64,000 nucleotides of DNA from an uncultured Clostridium sp. Lineage in GTDB: Bacteria > Bacillota > Clostridia > Lachnospirales > Lachnospiraceae. The notes below the pieces were generated by a model, which did not search any database, had not been told where the DNA came from, and saw only the letters and a list, made by a program, of their open reading frames with translations. Made by a program: the position numbers and the translations under genes. This document shows, in pieces, positions 43,966 to 53,539 of this stretch; within the stretch, counting starts at the first letter, position 1, and every line of letters starts with the position of its first letter. Location of the stretch: assembly GCA_934438135.1 (NCBI GenBank), contig CAKSBP010000005.1, positions 37,978-101,977 of the forward strand. Reading direction: 5' to 3'.

Positions 43966-43991
43966 GGCTGAATACGCATTTTTATTCAGCC
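43966..43991 (-). repeat. Second hairpin in the motB-fliL gap
   Basis: GGCTGAATA (43966-43974) pairs with TATTCAGCC (43983-43991), a perfect 9-bp stem with an 8-base loop, 15 bases after the motB stop. No T-run follows. It may be an mRNA 3'-end stabiliser or a processing site. Confidence 0.6.
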
Positions 43992-44006
43992 CTCTCTCTT
44001 CGTTCA

Positions 44007-44828
44007 CTAGTTATCATCTGTATTTGTAAAAATTTTAATCGAAACTCTCCTGTTTTTTGCTCTTCCAGCCGCCGTCTTATTGCTTGCAATTGGGTTATAT
44101 TGACTTCTCCCAATTGTCAGCAGTGTATGAGGATTTAGATTTTTATTGGAAACCATATACTCCCACACACTTAGCGAACGAGCTGCTGACAGCTGCATAT
44201 TATTTTTAAAGCTGCTGTTCTGGATCGGCTTATTATCTGTATGTCCTTCGATCCAAATCTGCTTATCATCATAAATCTTTAGAATGTCTCCTACACGGCT
44301 TAAAATAGGAATACTACTCTTCATAATCTCAGCACTTCCAGATTCAAATAGTACAGAACCGCTTAACGTAAGAACAACACAGGAATAGTCATCATCAATT
44401 GAAACACTCACATACTGCTCTACCTGATTTTCCTGAGTTGTCTCAGAAACCTTTTCATATAGTGCTTCTACATCCTTTTTCTGTTCTTCTTTCAGTTGTT
44501 CTTCTGCCTGCTCTTTGGATGGTTTAATTGTACTTTCGTTATTCTGAGTATTCGTTCCTATATTTGTCTGATTTTTAGATAAATCATTCAACTGACTAAT
44601 TCCACTGCTTATAAGCTGACCTTCTTCAAGTGCTGAACTTCCTCCATCAAAAATACTAAAACTGCTGGACAAAGAGGCTGCTACCTGTTCATATTTATCT
44701 GCATCTACAGAAGACATAGAAAACAAAACTACAAAGAAACAGAGAAGCAGGTTCATTAAATCACTGAATGTATTCATCCATGCAGGCGACCCAGGTGAAC
44801 CTGGTGCCTGTTTCTTCTTTCTTGCCAT
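44007..44828 (-). CDS. motB: Flagellar stator protein MotB
   Basis: 273 residues. The Lys-rich N-terminus precedes a single membrane helix with the ion-binding Asp23 (TFSDLMNLLLCFFVVLFS). The OmpA-like peptidoglycan-binding domain (WIEGHTDNKPI, LSAARSLSVWEYM) is C-terminal. The linker is Gln/Glu-rich. The ATG overlaps the motA stop (TAATG). Ion type, H+ or Na+, cannot be firmly assigned. Confidence 0.96.
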   Translation of the reverse strand: MARKKKQAPGSPGSPAWMNTFSDLMNLLLCFFVVLFSMSSVDADKYEQVAASLSSSFSIFDGGSSALEEGQLISSGISQLNDLSKNQTNIGTNTQNNESTIKPSKEQAEEQLKEEQKKDVEALYEKVSETTQENQVEQYVSVSIDDDYSCVVLTLSGSVLFESGSAEIMKSSIPILSRVGDILKIYDDKQIWIEGHTDNKPIQNSSFKNNMQLSAARSLSVWEYMVSNKNLNPHTLLTIGRSQYNPIASNKTAAGRAKNRRVSIKIFTNTDDN

Positions 44829-45637
44829 TACTGCTCACCGCCTTCTTCTGCTTTTTCAGAAAAGCTTGTTCGCATATTCGGTGCCAGGAATGATTTCAGT
44901 TTTTCTTCAATAACCCTTGGATTTTCACCAGCTTGAATGGAAAGAAGCCCCTCAACCATAACTTCCTTAATTTTAATTTCTCTGGCACTATTTGCTTTTA
45001 ATTTATTCGAAACTGGAGTTGCGAGCCAGTTTGCAAGAATAGAACCATAAAAGGTAGTTACCAGAGCAGTTGCCATAGATGGTCCTACTGTACTTGGATC
45101 ATCCAACTGTTTTAACATGTTAATCAGACCTATCAGAGTACCAATCATACCCCAGGCAGGTCCCATGGCTGCCAGCTGCTCCCAGAAGGAAATCGTAGCA
45201 CCATGCCTATCTTCAATACAGGTAAGCTCTGTTTCCAGAATGCTTCTAACAAGCTCTGGATCCGTACCATCAACAATTAAAAGAATTCCTTTTTTGAGAA
45301 ACTCATCTTCTACTTCATTTGCAGCTTCCTCTAATGCAAGAAGCCCTTCTTTTCTGGCTACATTAGAAAGATCTATGATCTTATGTATAATGTCGCCTTC
45401 TGAAGCAGGTAATACTTTCATTGTTAATGTGATACTCTTCAAATTATTCAAGAAGGATTTAATCGACTCTGACTGCGTCACCATCGACATAAAGGAACCT
45501 CCAAAGGTAATCGCCATTGACTGAACTTCAATAAATGCCTGAATATTCCCTGGCTTAAAATTACCTTTCTCTACGATAATACCGTAAAGCATCAATACCA
45601 TACTAAATATTAAACCTACTATTGTAGCTATATCCAA
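44828..45637 (-). CDS. motA: Flagellar stator protein MotA
   Basis: 269 residues, four membrane helices. Family motifs are GPAWGMIGTLIGLINML and the cytoplasmic loop with charged residues. It pairs with MotB to use ion flow for torque. The start is TTG 45637, with AGGTGGTG 7-8 bases before. In B. subtilis motAB are a separate operon; here they are within fla/che, giving coupled supply. Confidence 0.95.
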   Translation of the reverse strand: MDIATIVGLIFSMVLMLYGIIVEKGNFKPGNIQAFIEVQSMAITFGGSFMSMVTQSESIKSFLNNLKSITLTMKVLPASEGDIIHKIIDLSNVARKEGLLALEEAANEVEDEFLKKGILLIVDGTDPELVRSILETELTCIEDRHGATISFWEQLAAMGPAWGMIGTLIGLINMLKQLDDPSTVGPSMATALVTTFYGSILANWLATPVSNKLKANSAREIKIKEVMVEGLLSIQAGENPRVIEEKLKSFLAPNMRTSFSEKAEEGGEQ

Positions 45638-45653
45638 AACCTTTCACCACCTT

Positions 45654-45842
45654 TTATACATTTCTAAAAATTTCTTTCTTATATATTGAAACAAGACTTT
45701 TTACATCCTGTCTGCTTTCCATTACAATTAATTTCTTCCCCGTCACCAGAGTTATAACAGTATCTGGTGTATCTTCCACTGTCTCAATTAAATCACAATT
45801 CACTGTAAATTTTTTCCCATTCATTTTTGTTAACTCAATCAA
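45654..45842 (-). CDS. flbD: Flagellar protein FlbD (SwrD family)
   Basis: 62 residues starting at TTG 45842 behind GGAGGG. The sequence MIELTKMNGKKFTVNCDLIETVEDTPDTVI matches the family from the first residue, supporting the TTG start. In B. subtilis SwrD raises torque through stator proteins; the gene here lies directly before motA, which suits that role. Confidence 0.9.
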   Translation of the reverse strand: MIELTKMNGKKFTVNCDLIETVEDTPDTVITLVTGKKLIVMESRQDVKSLVSIYKKEIFRNV

Positions 45843-45871
45843 ATTATTTACCCTCCGGCTCTCTCTTTACC

Positions 45872-45893
45872 ATGGGTGGCAGAAGCCACCCAT
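45872..45893 (-). repeat. Strong hairpin in the flgE-flbD gap
   Basis: ATGGGTGGC-AGAA-GCCACCCAT on the plus strand gives a perfect 9-bp GC-rich stem with a 4-base loop. There is no T-run on the minus strand, so it is more likely an mRNA stability or processing element than a terminator. Confidence 0.65.
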
Positions 45894-45936
45894 ATAATAA
45901 AACTTTATATTATCTTAACTTATCACTTCAAGTTCC

Positions 45937-47364
45937 TTATCGTTTTAAATTGATTAATTCTTCCAGCATACTGTCTGTTGTTGTAATTGTTCTGGAGTTC
46001 GCCTGAAAACCTCTCTGTGTTGTAATCATATCCGTGAACTGAGCAGCCAGGTCGACATTAGACATTTCCAACGCACCAGTTGTCAGAGAGGAACCATTTG
46101 CAGATGGATCTACACCGATTCCATCAAAATCACCGGAGTTCTTTGTCTGTGCAAATAAGTTATCACCAACAGATTCCAAACCAGATGGATTCGAAAAAGT
46201 TGCTAATGCAAGCTGTCCAAGCATCTTGCTTGTACCGTTTGTATAGGTACCACGAATAACACCTGAACTATCAATACTGATTGCAGACATTTCTCCTACC
46301 TGACGTCCTGCATTCAAATTATCTTTATCGCCCTTTCGTGCTGTTGCTGTTGAAGTTCCACCTGCAGAATAGTTTGTCAGACCAGAAAAATCGATAGAAA
46401 CATCTTTGAAAGAGTTAGCCGTATTTGTTACATGAAGAGTCAGCTCTGTATTTGCAGCTGTTCCTGCTCCAGCAGCAGCACCCGCACTTACGAACTTACC
46501 CGTAGATGGGTCAAAATTAACAGCACTTCCTGTACCTGATAAGGTAACTGCACCTGTTGTTGCATCAACAGCTACTGTATAGGATGTCCCCGCAAAAGTA
46601 ACAGAAGTTCCAGTTGCTGCTGCCCACTTTCCATCTGCTGCCTGTGTTGCAAAAATAGATTTATTATTCGAATCATAAATATTGGCAAGACTTACTGTGT
46701 AACTTCCTTCTGCAGTTCCTGCCTTGAACAGCATTTTTGCTGTATACTCATTACCTTTATTATCATAGAAAGTAAAGGAAACTGGTGTACCGTCGTTTGC
46801 AGCCTGTTTATCCTTTGTATCAATATTACCAGATACATAAGCCGCTGTTGTTGCTTCAGGATCTGCATACATATTAGCTGCTGACATAACTGTCAATGGT
46901 TTAACGGTATCCTTTGTAATTGCTGTACCAGTATCATTGGCAAGCCATCCCATGACTGTTGCACCATTTGTTGTACATAAGGTACCATTAGCATCCACCT
47001 GAAATGCACCCGCTTTTGTAAAGTAGTTCGTTCCACCCTGATTTACAATGAAGAATCCATCGCCATTAATCTGAACATCAAATGGATTGTTTGTTGTCTG
47101 TGTACCACCAGCTGTAGAAATATTGGTTGTAATACCAGATACTACGGAACCAAGACCAATCTGCTTTGCATTCTTACCTGCTGCACCGGTTGCTGCGTTT
47201 GGTCCAGATGCAGACTGCGTTGTCTGATATAAAACATCCGAAAATGTAACTGTACTTGCTTTGAAACCTACTGTATTAACGTTGGCAATATTATTACCAA
47301 TAACATCCATTTTTGTCTGATGTGTTTTTAAACCTGCTACACCAGAATATAATGATCTCATCAT
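45937..47364 (-). CDS. flgE: Flagellar hook protein FlgE
   Basis: 475 residues. N-terminal rod/hook motif SLYSGVAGLKTHQTKMDVIGNNIANVNTVGFK; C-terminal coiled coil VDLAAQFTDMITTQRGFQANSRTI. The middle of about 300 residues (Gly/Ala/Thr-rich) is the surface-exposed variable domain. It forms the universal joint. Its neighbours are the hook cap (flgD) and a hook-length gene (fliK). Confidence 0.95.
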   Translation of the reverse strand: MMRSLYSGVAGLKTHQTKMDVIGNNIANVNTVGFKASTVTFSDVLYQTTQSASGPNAATGAAGKNAKQIGLGSVVSGITTNISTAGGTQTTNNPFDVQINGDGFFIVNQGGTNYFTKAGAFQVDANGTLCTTNGATVMGWLANDTGTAITKDTVKPLTVMSAANMYADPEATTAAYVSGNIDTKDKQAANDGTPVSFTFYDNKGNEYTAKMLFKAGTAEGSYTVSLANIYDSNNKSIFATQAADGKWAAATGTSVTFAGTSYTVAVDATTGAVTLSGTGSAVNFDPSTGKFVSAGAAAGAGTAANTELTLHVTNTANSFKDVSIDFSGLTNYSAGGTSTATARKGDKDNLNAGRQVGEMSAISIDSSGVIRGTYTNGTSKMLGQLALATFSNPSGLESVGDNLFAQTKNSGDFDGIGVDPSANGSSLTTGALEMSNVDLAAQFTDMITTQRGFQANSRTITTTDSMLEELINLKR

Positions 47365-47455
47365 AATTTACTTACCTCCTGCTTAAGCTTAAATCCCGGC
47401 GTCCTATCCGTCATTCAAGGACACATTGCTTCCTGAAAAGGTCCAGCATCTAGGA

Positions 47456-47851
47456 TTAATTAATTACTGCTCCATCTATATTTGTAAAAACAGAACTTTC
47501 TAACTCATTTACCGCAGTAACAACTGTATTATTTTTTGTGTTTACGATAAATGCCAGGTCATCCACTAATACAAGTGACTCCTGAATACCTTTGGTTTTT
47601 GCCTTATTTGCACCATCTGTAAGCCGATCCATCTGCTCATTCGATAATGAAATATTTCGACTCTCCAGCCTCTGACTGGCATGCTTGGAAAACTTTAAAT
47701 TCTGGCTTTCCTGCTGCTTTTCCAATAAAACAGAACGGAAAGAAGAACCTGCATCTAACTGCTGTTTGGGCTTTACTTTATTTCCACCCTTTAACAGCTG
47801 TCCGGTCATTTGTTCTATTGTAGTCCTGCTGGTATTTGTGATATGATTCAT
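47456..47851 (-). CDS. Flagellar operon protein (TIGR02530 family)
   Basis: 131 residues from ATG 47851 behind GGAGG; a longer frame to 47875 has no benefit. The conserved block (FSKHASQRLESRNISLS, LVLVDDLAFIVNTKNNTVVTAV) is the known flagellar operon family found between flgD and flgE. Its role is not settled. The position supports a hook-assembly function. Confidence 0.85.
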   Translation of the reverse strand: MNHITNTSRTTIEQMTGQLLKGGNKVKPKQQLDAGSSFRSVLLEKQQESQNLKFSKHASQRLESRNISLSNEQMDRLTDGANKAKTKGIQESLVLVDDLAFIVNTKNNTVVTAVNELESSVFTNIDGAVIN

Positions 47852-47908
47852 ATTTACCTCCATGTAATAAATCATTTCATTTGGCTGTCATGACTACTTA
47901 CGGCTCAG

Positions 47909-48712
47909 TTACTCTTTCGAAGTTTCTTCACCTTCCGTCTTATCACTTCCGGCTTGTTCTCCAGATTCCTCTTTTGCTGGTTTCGTACCAGTCACTGTTA
48001 CTGTTACTTTGTCCGTTACAGATGTCTCCAGTCTATCATCAAATGCAAACATAATCTTGTAAATTCCTTCATCAAGACCTGCAAATGCTTCTTTTGAAAT
48101 TGTAACGTTTCCTGTATCCTCGTCATATTTTAAATACTTTGTATCCACAACTGCCCCATTCATAACAACTGCAAAGCTGGATGCTGCTCCTGTATCTTCT
48201 CCAAGATTAATCTTTACAGTTACATCAGAAGGCTTATCATGGTCATATTTTACTGCCTGCTGTGTAATATATGGTGCTTTCTGTTGTGCAATGAAATTGG
48301 AATCAATTACAGTAATCAGCTTATCTGATTCATATAACTCATCCCCAACGGAAAGATACGTTTTTCCATTTGAAACAGTAACGTAATCTACCGTTCCCTG
48401 AACATATCCATCTTTATTATCCGCTGTAACTCTGACTTCCTGTCCAATCAGTGAAAATGCCTGAGCCTGTGTAAATGTTGAATTCAGATTCTGCATCTGC
48501 TCTAAAGACGAGAAAGATGCCAGCTGGGAAATAAATTCTGTATCACTAGATGGATTCAAAGGATCCTGATACTGCATCTGCGTACATAATAACTGTAAAA
48601 ATGCATCTTTTCCTAATGTGCTGCTTCCTAATGTACTTTTTTTCTGTACAGCATCACTGATATACTGATTCACTTTTCCATTTTCAACTGGTGCACTTAA
48701 ATTTGTTGACAT
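47909..48712 (-). CDS. flgD: Flagellar hook cap/scaffold protein FlgD
   Basis: 267 residues. N-terminal signature LGKDAFLQLLCTQMQYQDPLNP and FSSLEQMQNL. A FlgD Ig-like region follows, then an acidic C-terminal tail (GEQAGSDKTEGEETSKE). It caps the growing hook and is not retained. Confidence 0.94.
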   Translation of the reverse strand: MSTNLSAPVENGKVNQYISDAVQKKSTLGSSTLGKDAFLQLLCTQMQYQDPLNPSSDTEFISQLASFSSLEQMQNLNSTFTQAQAFSLIGQEVRVTADNKDGYVQGTVDYVTVSNGKTYLSVGDELYESDKLITVIDSNFIAQQKAPYITQQAVKYDHDKPSDVTVKINLGEDTGAASSFAVVMNGAVVDTKYLKYDEDTGNVTISKEAFAGLDEGIYKIMFAFDDRLETSVTDKVTVTVTGTKPAKEESGEQAGSDKTEGEETSKE

Positions 48713-48726
48713 TTGCTCTACCTCCT

Positions 48727-50088
48727 TTATGCGGAATAATCGACAGTACCACCTTGTGGCAGTATTCCTTCTGTCTCATTATCATCTGTCTCTTCTTCTG
48801 TTGTCTCATCCTCTTCCAAAAGACTACGACTGCCTGCATGTGTATGCTTTTTAGCTGGATTACTGAATTCATTCTGCTGCCCCGAAAAACTATTCTGGTC
48901 AAATCCATGCTGGCTGATGGTTACTTCCACTACATCTACCTTTAATCCCTGTTCACTTAAATTATCTTTTAAAGTTACTAGCTGGCTCTCCAGTGCTTCT
49001 TTTGCTATCTGGTTTTCTACTGCAAATGTTGCAGTCATCTGTCCCGCCTTTGAAACAACGGACACATGAACTTTACCTAACTGTTCTGGATTCAACTGCA
49101 TTTCCATGCTTGTGGAATCTCCAGAAAGCTTCACTTTAATCTGTTCTACAACCTGCTCCACAATATTCTGCATTTCCTGTAGTCTGCTGAAAGATACCTC
49201 TTGTGTCCCTTCTACTCCGCTGACTGCATCCGCAAGATTGTTCACAAACTGATTTACTGCTGCATTGGCATCCAGACTGTCTCCTTTTCCTTTGTTATCA
49301 GAATCGCTTCTTGTATCCTGAAAAGATTCTTCCCTCTCTACGGTAATAACTGGAGTTTTCTGAGATGTATCTGCCTGTACATTAGGCTCAGTCGTCTCTT
49401 CTGCTGTCTCCTGTGTCATCTCTGTCTTTGGCTCTGCAGCTTTATTTAAAATAGCTGCAAACTGTTCTTCAGGAATTAACTCTGTATACTGTGTCTGTAA
49501 ATCCGCTAAAGACTCTTCTGCAAATGCTGCTGTTTCTGCCAATGTATTCAAATCTGTTAATAGATTTTCATTCGTTAAGAGCTGTGTACTGTCTGTTACA
49601 TCGTTTACTATAAATAGAAGCTGTTTCAGATTATCTATATTCAGTAAATCCATTACCGTCATACCAGTCTCTGCCATCATCTTCTCCAGTTCATCTTGGT
49701 CAACTCCCAGAATATCTGCAATCTGCTCTTTTAAACCGTCAAACACTTTATCCACTGCTTTTCCAACTTCTATCACTACTTCCTCTACTGTACTGCTATC
49801 TGTCTGTACCACCTTGCCTGCAGTATCAGAAGTTTGTGAGGTTTCATTCTTCAATGCTCCCTGTGCTTTCGTGTAAGCATCATTTTTTGCTGGAACTGTA
49901 TCCTGTGTCTTTTTTGTAGAATCTGCCTTTCCTATAGATTTGGCAGATGCTGAACTTTTTGACAATACATCACCAAAACCAGTTTCTTTGCTTCCCTTTA
50001 CGTTGGAAAAAGATGTTTTTGCTGCACTTGACATAGCCTTCATGCTGCTCATTGCCAGTTCACTGACTTTCATTGTACTCTGTGCCAT
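48727..50088 (-). CDS. fliK: Flagellar hook-length control protein FliK
   Basis: 453 residues. The N-terminal two-thirds are low-complexity (Ser/Thr/Glu/Ala). The conserved C-terminal FliK domain has MEMQLNPEQLGKVHVSV and signals FlhB to switch substrate class. Tail residues HTHAGSRSLLEEDETTEEE are acidic. Length sets hook length by family knowledge. Confidence 0.9.
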   Translation of the reverse strand: MAQSTMKVSELAMSSMKAMSSAAKTSFSNVKGSKETGFGDVLSKSSASAKSIGKADSTKKTQDTVPAKNDAYTKAQGALKNETSQTSDTAGKVVQTDSSTVEEVVIEVGKAVDKVFDGLKEQIADILGVDQDELEKMMAETGMTVMDLLNIDNLKQLLFIVNDVTDSTQLLTNENLLTDLNTLAETAAFAEESLADLQTQYTELIPEEQFAAILNKAAEPKTEMTQETAEETTEPNVQADTSQKTPVITVEREESFQDTRSDSDNKGKGDSLDANAAVNQFVNNLADAVSGVEGTQEVSFSRLQEMQNIVEQVVEQIKVKLSGDSTSMEMQLNPEQLGKVHVSVVSKAGQMTATFAVENQIAKEALESQLVTLKDNLSEQGLKVDVVEVTISQHGFDQNSFSGQQNEFSNPAKKHTHAGSRSLLEEDETTEEETDDNETEGILPQGGTVDYSA

Positions 50089-50145
50089 ATCTCTCCTCCT
50101 TTCTAAAAAACTATTTATGCTAAGGCCATTTGGCTCTTAGTATCC

Positions 50146-50928
50146 TTACTCATTCTTTGCTGTAAGACGTTTTGTAATCTTTGCTGAAGTAGCCGGATCA
50201 AGCTGTGCCATAATCAAAGCAGCTTTCGTCTTATTCATACAGGAAATAATTCCACAAACAGTATCCAAGTCATCGGCAGACATAATTTCCAGTACCTGTG
50301 CTGCTGCTGCTGGCTCCATCTTTGCATACCGGTCAGATTCATCCTGTACCTTCTGATCGTACTGCATCTGTTCTACTACCTGACGGTAAATCTCTTCCGC
50401 ATTATCTGGATTCATCTCTGCATAATACTTCTGGTATTCTTCAATAGAAGGCGCCTTATCATTGTATACAACATTTTTGTCAAAATCCTTTATCTTATCT
50501 TCCAAGTTGTCTGCATCTTCTTTGTATACTTTCAATTTCTTAATCTGGGCTTTTAAATCTTTTACTGTATCTTTATAATCGCTGCTTTTCTCTTTTTCAC
50601 TTTCCAGCTGAAGTTCCAGTTCCTTGATTCTTGAAACGGCACTTTCCAAACTATCATACGATGTATCATTTTCATCGAAAAATTCCTGATCACTGGCTTT
50701 CGGTAGAATCTTATTCACTACTGGAACATCTTTTAAAACAGGTCTTAAAACATTACTTCCAAATCCACCTACATCCGCTTTAATCAGCAGTGCAAATATA
50801 GCCAGCCATATGAGAACAATAAACACAGCAATCAGAATCGTAATAACCTTACTACCGTTCTTCTCGTTTTCTTCTAAATCTTCATCAAATTCATCTATAT
50901 TTTCTTTGCCTTTCTTTTTCCTAGCCAT
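50146..50928 (-). CDS. ylxF: YlxF/MotE-type flagellar protein (MgtE N-terminal-like domain)
   Basis: 260 residues. One membrane helix (about 28-48) precedes a coiled coil (residues about 95-150). The C-terminal MgtE-N-like helical fold follows (YAKMEPAAAAQVLEIMS, MAQLDPATSAKITKRL). MotE-type proteins help stator assembly in alphaproteobacteria; YlxF in B. subtilis lies at the same place, between fliJ and fliK. Overlaps fliJ by 8 bases. Confidence 0.82.
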   Translation of the reverse strand: MARKKKGKENIDEFDEDLEENEKNGSKVITILIAVFIVLIWLAIFALLIKADVGGFGSNVLRPVLKDVPVVNKILPKASDQEFFDENDTSYDSLESAVSRIKELELQLESEKEKSSDYKDTVKDLKAQIKKLKVYKEDADNLEDKIKDFDKNVVYNDKAPSIEEYQKYYAEMNPDNAEEIYRQVVEQMQYDQKVQDESDRYAKMEPAAAAQVLEIMSADDLDTVCGIISCMNKTKAALIMAQLDPATSAKITKRLTAKNE

Positions 50929-51385
50929 AGTTTATCTTATCACCCTTTGCCTTTCCATATTTGAAGCTAGTCAGCTCATCCACTTCTTTGCTCTCTTCTT
51001 TCTGCAAATCATATTTAAAAGCTTCAAAAGCTTTTTCCCTAAGCTTTTCATAGGTTTTTCTTTCTTTCATTGCCTCGTTCAATGCAATCGCAGCCAAATC
51101 TACCTGCCGCTTCGCCTGCCTGACTACAATCTGCTGCCGTTCAATGTTCATCTGCACAATCTTAACTGCTTCTTCGTTTTTTCTCACTTCTAATAAGTCG
51201 ATATGTCCCGAAAAGCTCAGCCGTAGTTTTTCTACATACTGTTCCTTCTCTGTGATTAATAAATCCAGAATTCTTTCCGCTTCATCAAGTCTGGCTTTTG
51301 CTAAACCAAATGCTGCTTTCTTCTGCTCTTCCAGTTTCGATTTGATATCCAGCAGATTCTGCATTTTAAATATAAACTTAGCCAT
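50921..51385 (-). CDS. fliJ: Flagellar export protein FliJ
   Basis: 154 residues, almost wholly coiled-coil helix (FIFKMQNLLDIKSKLEEQKK), as FliJ. It is the central stalk of the FliI ATPase ring and escorts chaperones. It lies directly after fliI. Confidence 0.88.
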   Translation of the reverse strand: MAKFIFKMQNLLDIKSKLEEQKKAAFGLAKARLDEAERILDLLITEKEQYVEKLRLSFSGHIDLLEVRKNEEAVKIVQMNIERQQIVVRQAKRQVDLAAIALNEAMKERKTYEKLREKAFEAFKYDLQKEESKEVDELTSFKYGKAKGDKINYG

Positions 51386-51401
51386 ATACCTGCCTCACAT
51401 T

Positions 51402-52715
51402 CTATTTGTTATCAAATATTTCTTTCAGCATATCAACTTCTTCTTCAAAGGAGAACTTCTCGTATACACCCTGACATAGAAACTGATTAATTCTATCGAT
51501 TTTTTCGATTGCGTAATCAATCTCCTTATTTGAACCCTTTTTATAAGCACCAATATTAACCAAATCTTCTGCTTCATTATAAACTGCAAGAACACTTTTT
51601 AGCTTTCCGGCGTATAGTTTATGTTCGTCTGTGGCAATACTAGACATAACACGAGAAATACTCTGCAGAATATCAATAGCAGGGTAATGGTTCTTATGAG
51701 CCATTTTTCTGGATAAAATGACATGTCCATCCAAAATACCTCTGGCAGTATCTGCAATCGGTTCATTAAAATCATCACCATCAACCAATACAGTATATAA
51801 TCCAGTTATAGAACCCTTATCGGAATATCCGGCACGTTCCAATAGCTTTGGCATCTCCGAATAAACACTAGGAGGATATCCTCTGGAAACCGGCGGTTCT
51901 CCAGATGCAAGGCCAATTTCACGCTGTGCCATGGAAAATCTCGTTAAGGAGTCCATCATAAGCAGTACGTCTTTTCCCTGGTCTCTGAAATACTCTGCAA
52001 TAGCTGTTGCTGTTTTTGCAGCCTTATTACGAATTAATGCAGGTTTATCCGAAGTAGCAACTACAACTACCGAACGTTTCATACCTTCTTCACCTAGGTC
52101 ACGTTCAATAAACTCTCGTACTTCCCTGCCTCGCTCTCCAATCAGAGCAATTACATTAATATCAGCTTTTGTATTTCTTGCAAACATGCCAAGCAATGTA
52201 CTTTTACCTACACCACTACCTGCAAAAATACCAATTCTCTGTCCTTTTCCTAATGTAGTGATTCCATCCACTGCTTTTACTCCAAGCGGAAGAACAGAAT
52301 CAATTAATTTTCTATCCATTGGTTCTGGAGGCGATGCTTCCACGGAATACATACCACCGTTTTCTAATTCATGACCATTTAAAGGATTTCCAAGACCATC
52401 TACAACACTCCCAAGCAAGTCATCACTTACTCTTACCCGTAGAGGATATCCGGTGTTTTCAACACTGCTTCCAAGACCAACCCCTTCCACATTATCATAA
52501 GGCATTAAGAGTACTCTGTTATCTTTAAATCCAACTACTTCTGCCATAACCACCTGTCTCTTGTCCTTTGAAATAATGCGGCATAAGTCATTTAACTTTG
52601 CCTCTGGACCAATTGATTCAATTGTAAGTCCTACGACTTTTACGACTTTACCGAGCCTTTTCTCATAGGTTCTTTCCAAAAGTCCGTAATATTTTGTAAA
52701 ATCACTGGAAATCAC
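51402..52715 (-). CDS. fliI: Flagellum-specific ATPase FliI
   Basis: 437 residues, F1-beta-like. Walker A is GIFAGSGVGKST; GERGREVREF and MMDSLTRFSMAQREIGLASGEPP follow. It powers substrate release with FliH/FliJ. Start GTG 52715 with AGGGG 5 bases upstream; the nearby ATG is out of frame. Confidence 0.97.
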   Translation of the reverse strand: MISSDFTKYYGLLERTYEKRLGKVVKVVGLTIESIGPEAKLNDLCRIISKDKRQVVMAEVVGFKDNRVLLMPYDNVEGVGLGSSVENTGYPLRVRVSDDLLGSVVDGLGNPLNGHELENGGMYSVEASPPEPMDRKLIDSVLPLGVKAVDGITTLGKGQRIGIFAGSGVGKSTLLGMFARNTKADINVIALIGERGREVREFIERDLGEEGMKRSVVVVATSDKPALIRNKAAKTATAIAEYFRDQGKDVLLMMDSLTRFSMAQREIGLASGEPPVSRGYPPSVYSEMPKLLERAGYSDKGSITGLYTVLVDGDDFNEPIADTARGILDGHVILSRKMAHKNHYPAIDILQSISRVMSSIATDEHKLYAGKLKSVLAVYNEAEDLVNIGAYKKGSNKEIDYAIEKIDRINQFLCQGVYEKFSFEEEVDMLKEIFDNK

Positions 52716-52744
52716 TTCATCCCCTACTTCCTGCTAAATTTCAT

Positions 52745-53539
52745 TTATAAGCATGCTAATATTCTGAAATGATCTGCTAAATTTTTCAGTTCAACATCAA
52801 GACTGACATCTAAAAGCCTGTCTTCTGTCTCTATAAAACACTGGTTTTTCTCTAAAGATGCGTCTTCAAGAATTTCAAGACTACAATCAGCTGCCAGAAG
52901 AGATGCTAACTCATCCTTCTTCTGTATAACCAAAGATGCATCATCTTTGGAAACACGAATTAAAAACTGTTTTGGTCCTCTGATTGGCTTAATCGCCTCA
53001 CTGATTTGATATAGAATTAAATCCCTCTTATCTTCCGCTATTATACCCGTCATTTTTTCAACAAGTTTTAATGTTAAATCTGCAAATTTTGGCTCTAATT
53101 CTTTTACCTGATTCACATATTCCTCATCCTGACGCTTTTTCTGCTCCTCTAGTTCCTGCTTTTTCTGCATAAACTCCTGTATTGCTTCCTTAGAACCAGC
53201 TTCATAACCTTGTTTTTTTCCCTCATCGAAAGCTGCGGCTTTTAATGCGGCGGCTTCTTCTTCGGCGGCTTTTCGTATTTCATCGGCCTGTACTCTCGCC
53301 TGTTCCATCATCTGACTGGCAAGAATTTCCATTTTTTCCTTTAAAGGACTTTCCTCCTCTTCAGTCCTCTCTTTCTCCAAAACAGCAGACTCCTCAATAT
53401 CTGCTGTTTCCGGCTGTTCATTATTTATCACTTTAATTAAAGACAAAGGACCAAAGTTCCCCGCTCTGCCATTCGAATCGATTATTACTTTGTCCGACTT
53501 GTTATAAAAGATATAATTGCTTTTTATAATATTAGACAA
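52745..53539 (-). CDS. fliH: Flagellar assembly protein FliH
   Basis: 264 residues. N-terminal region variable; a long Ala/Glu/Lys coiled coil (MMEQARVQADEIRKAAEEEAA...) leads to the C-terminal FliH/V-ATPase E-like domain. It regulates FliI. TTG 53539, 8 bases inside the end of fliG, with GGAGGTGAT upstream. Confidence 0.88.
   Translation of the reverse strand: MSNIIKSNYIFYNKSDKVIIDSNGRAGNFGPLSLIKVINNEQPETADIEESAVLEKERTEEEESPLKEKMEILASQMMEQARVQADEIRKAAEEEAAALKAAAFDEGKKQGYEAGSKEAIQEFMQKKQELEEQKKRQDEEYVNQVKELEPKFADLTLKLVEKMTGIIAEDKRDLILYQISEAIKPIRGPKQFLIRVSKDDASLVIQKKDELASLLAADCSLEILEDASLEKNQCFIETEDRLLDVSLDVELKNLADHFRILACL

Noticed and set aside
48684..48945. Small ORFs on both strands at the fliK/flgD junction
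   Set aside because: They overlap the fliK C-terminus out of frame and have no family features.
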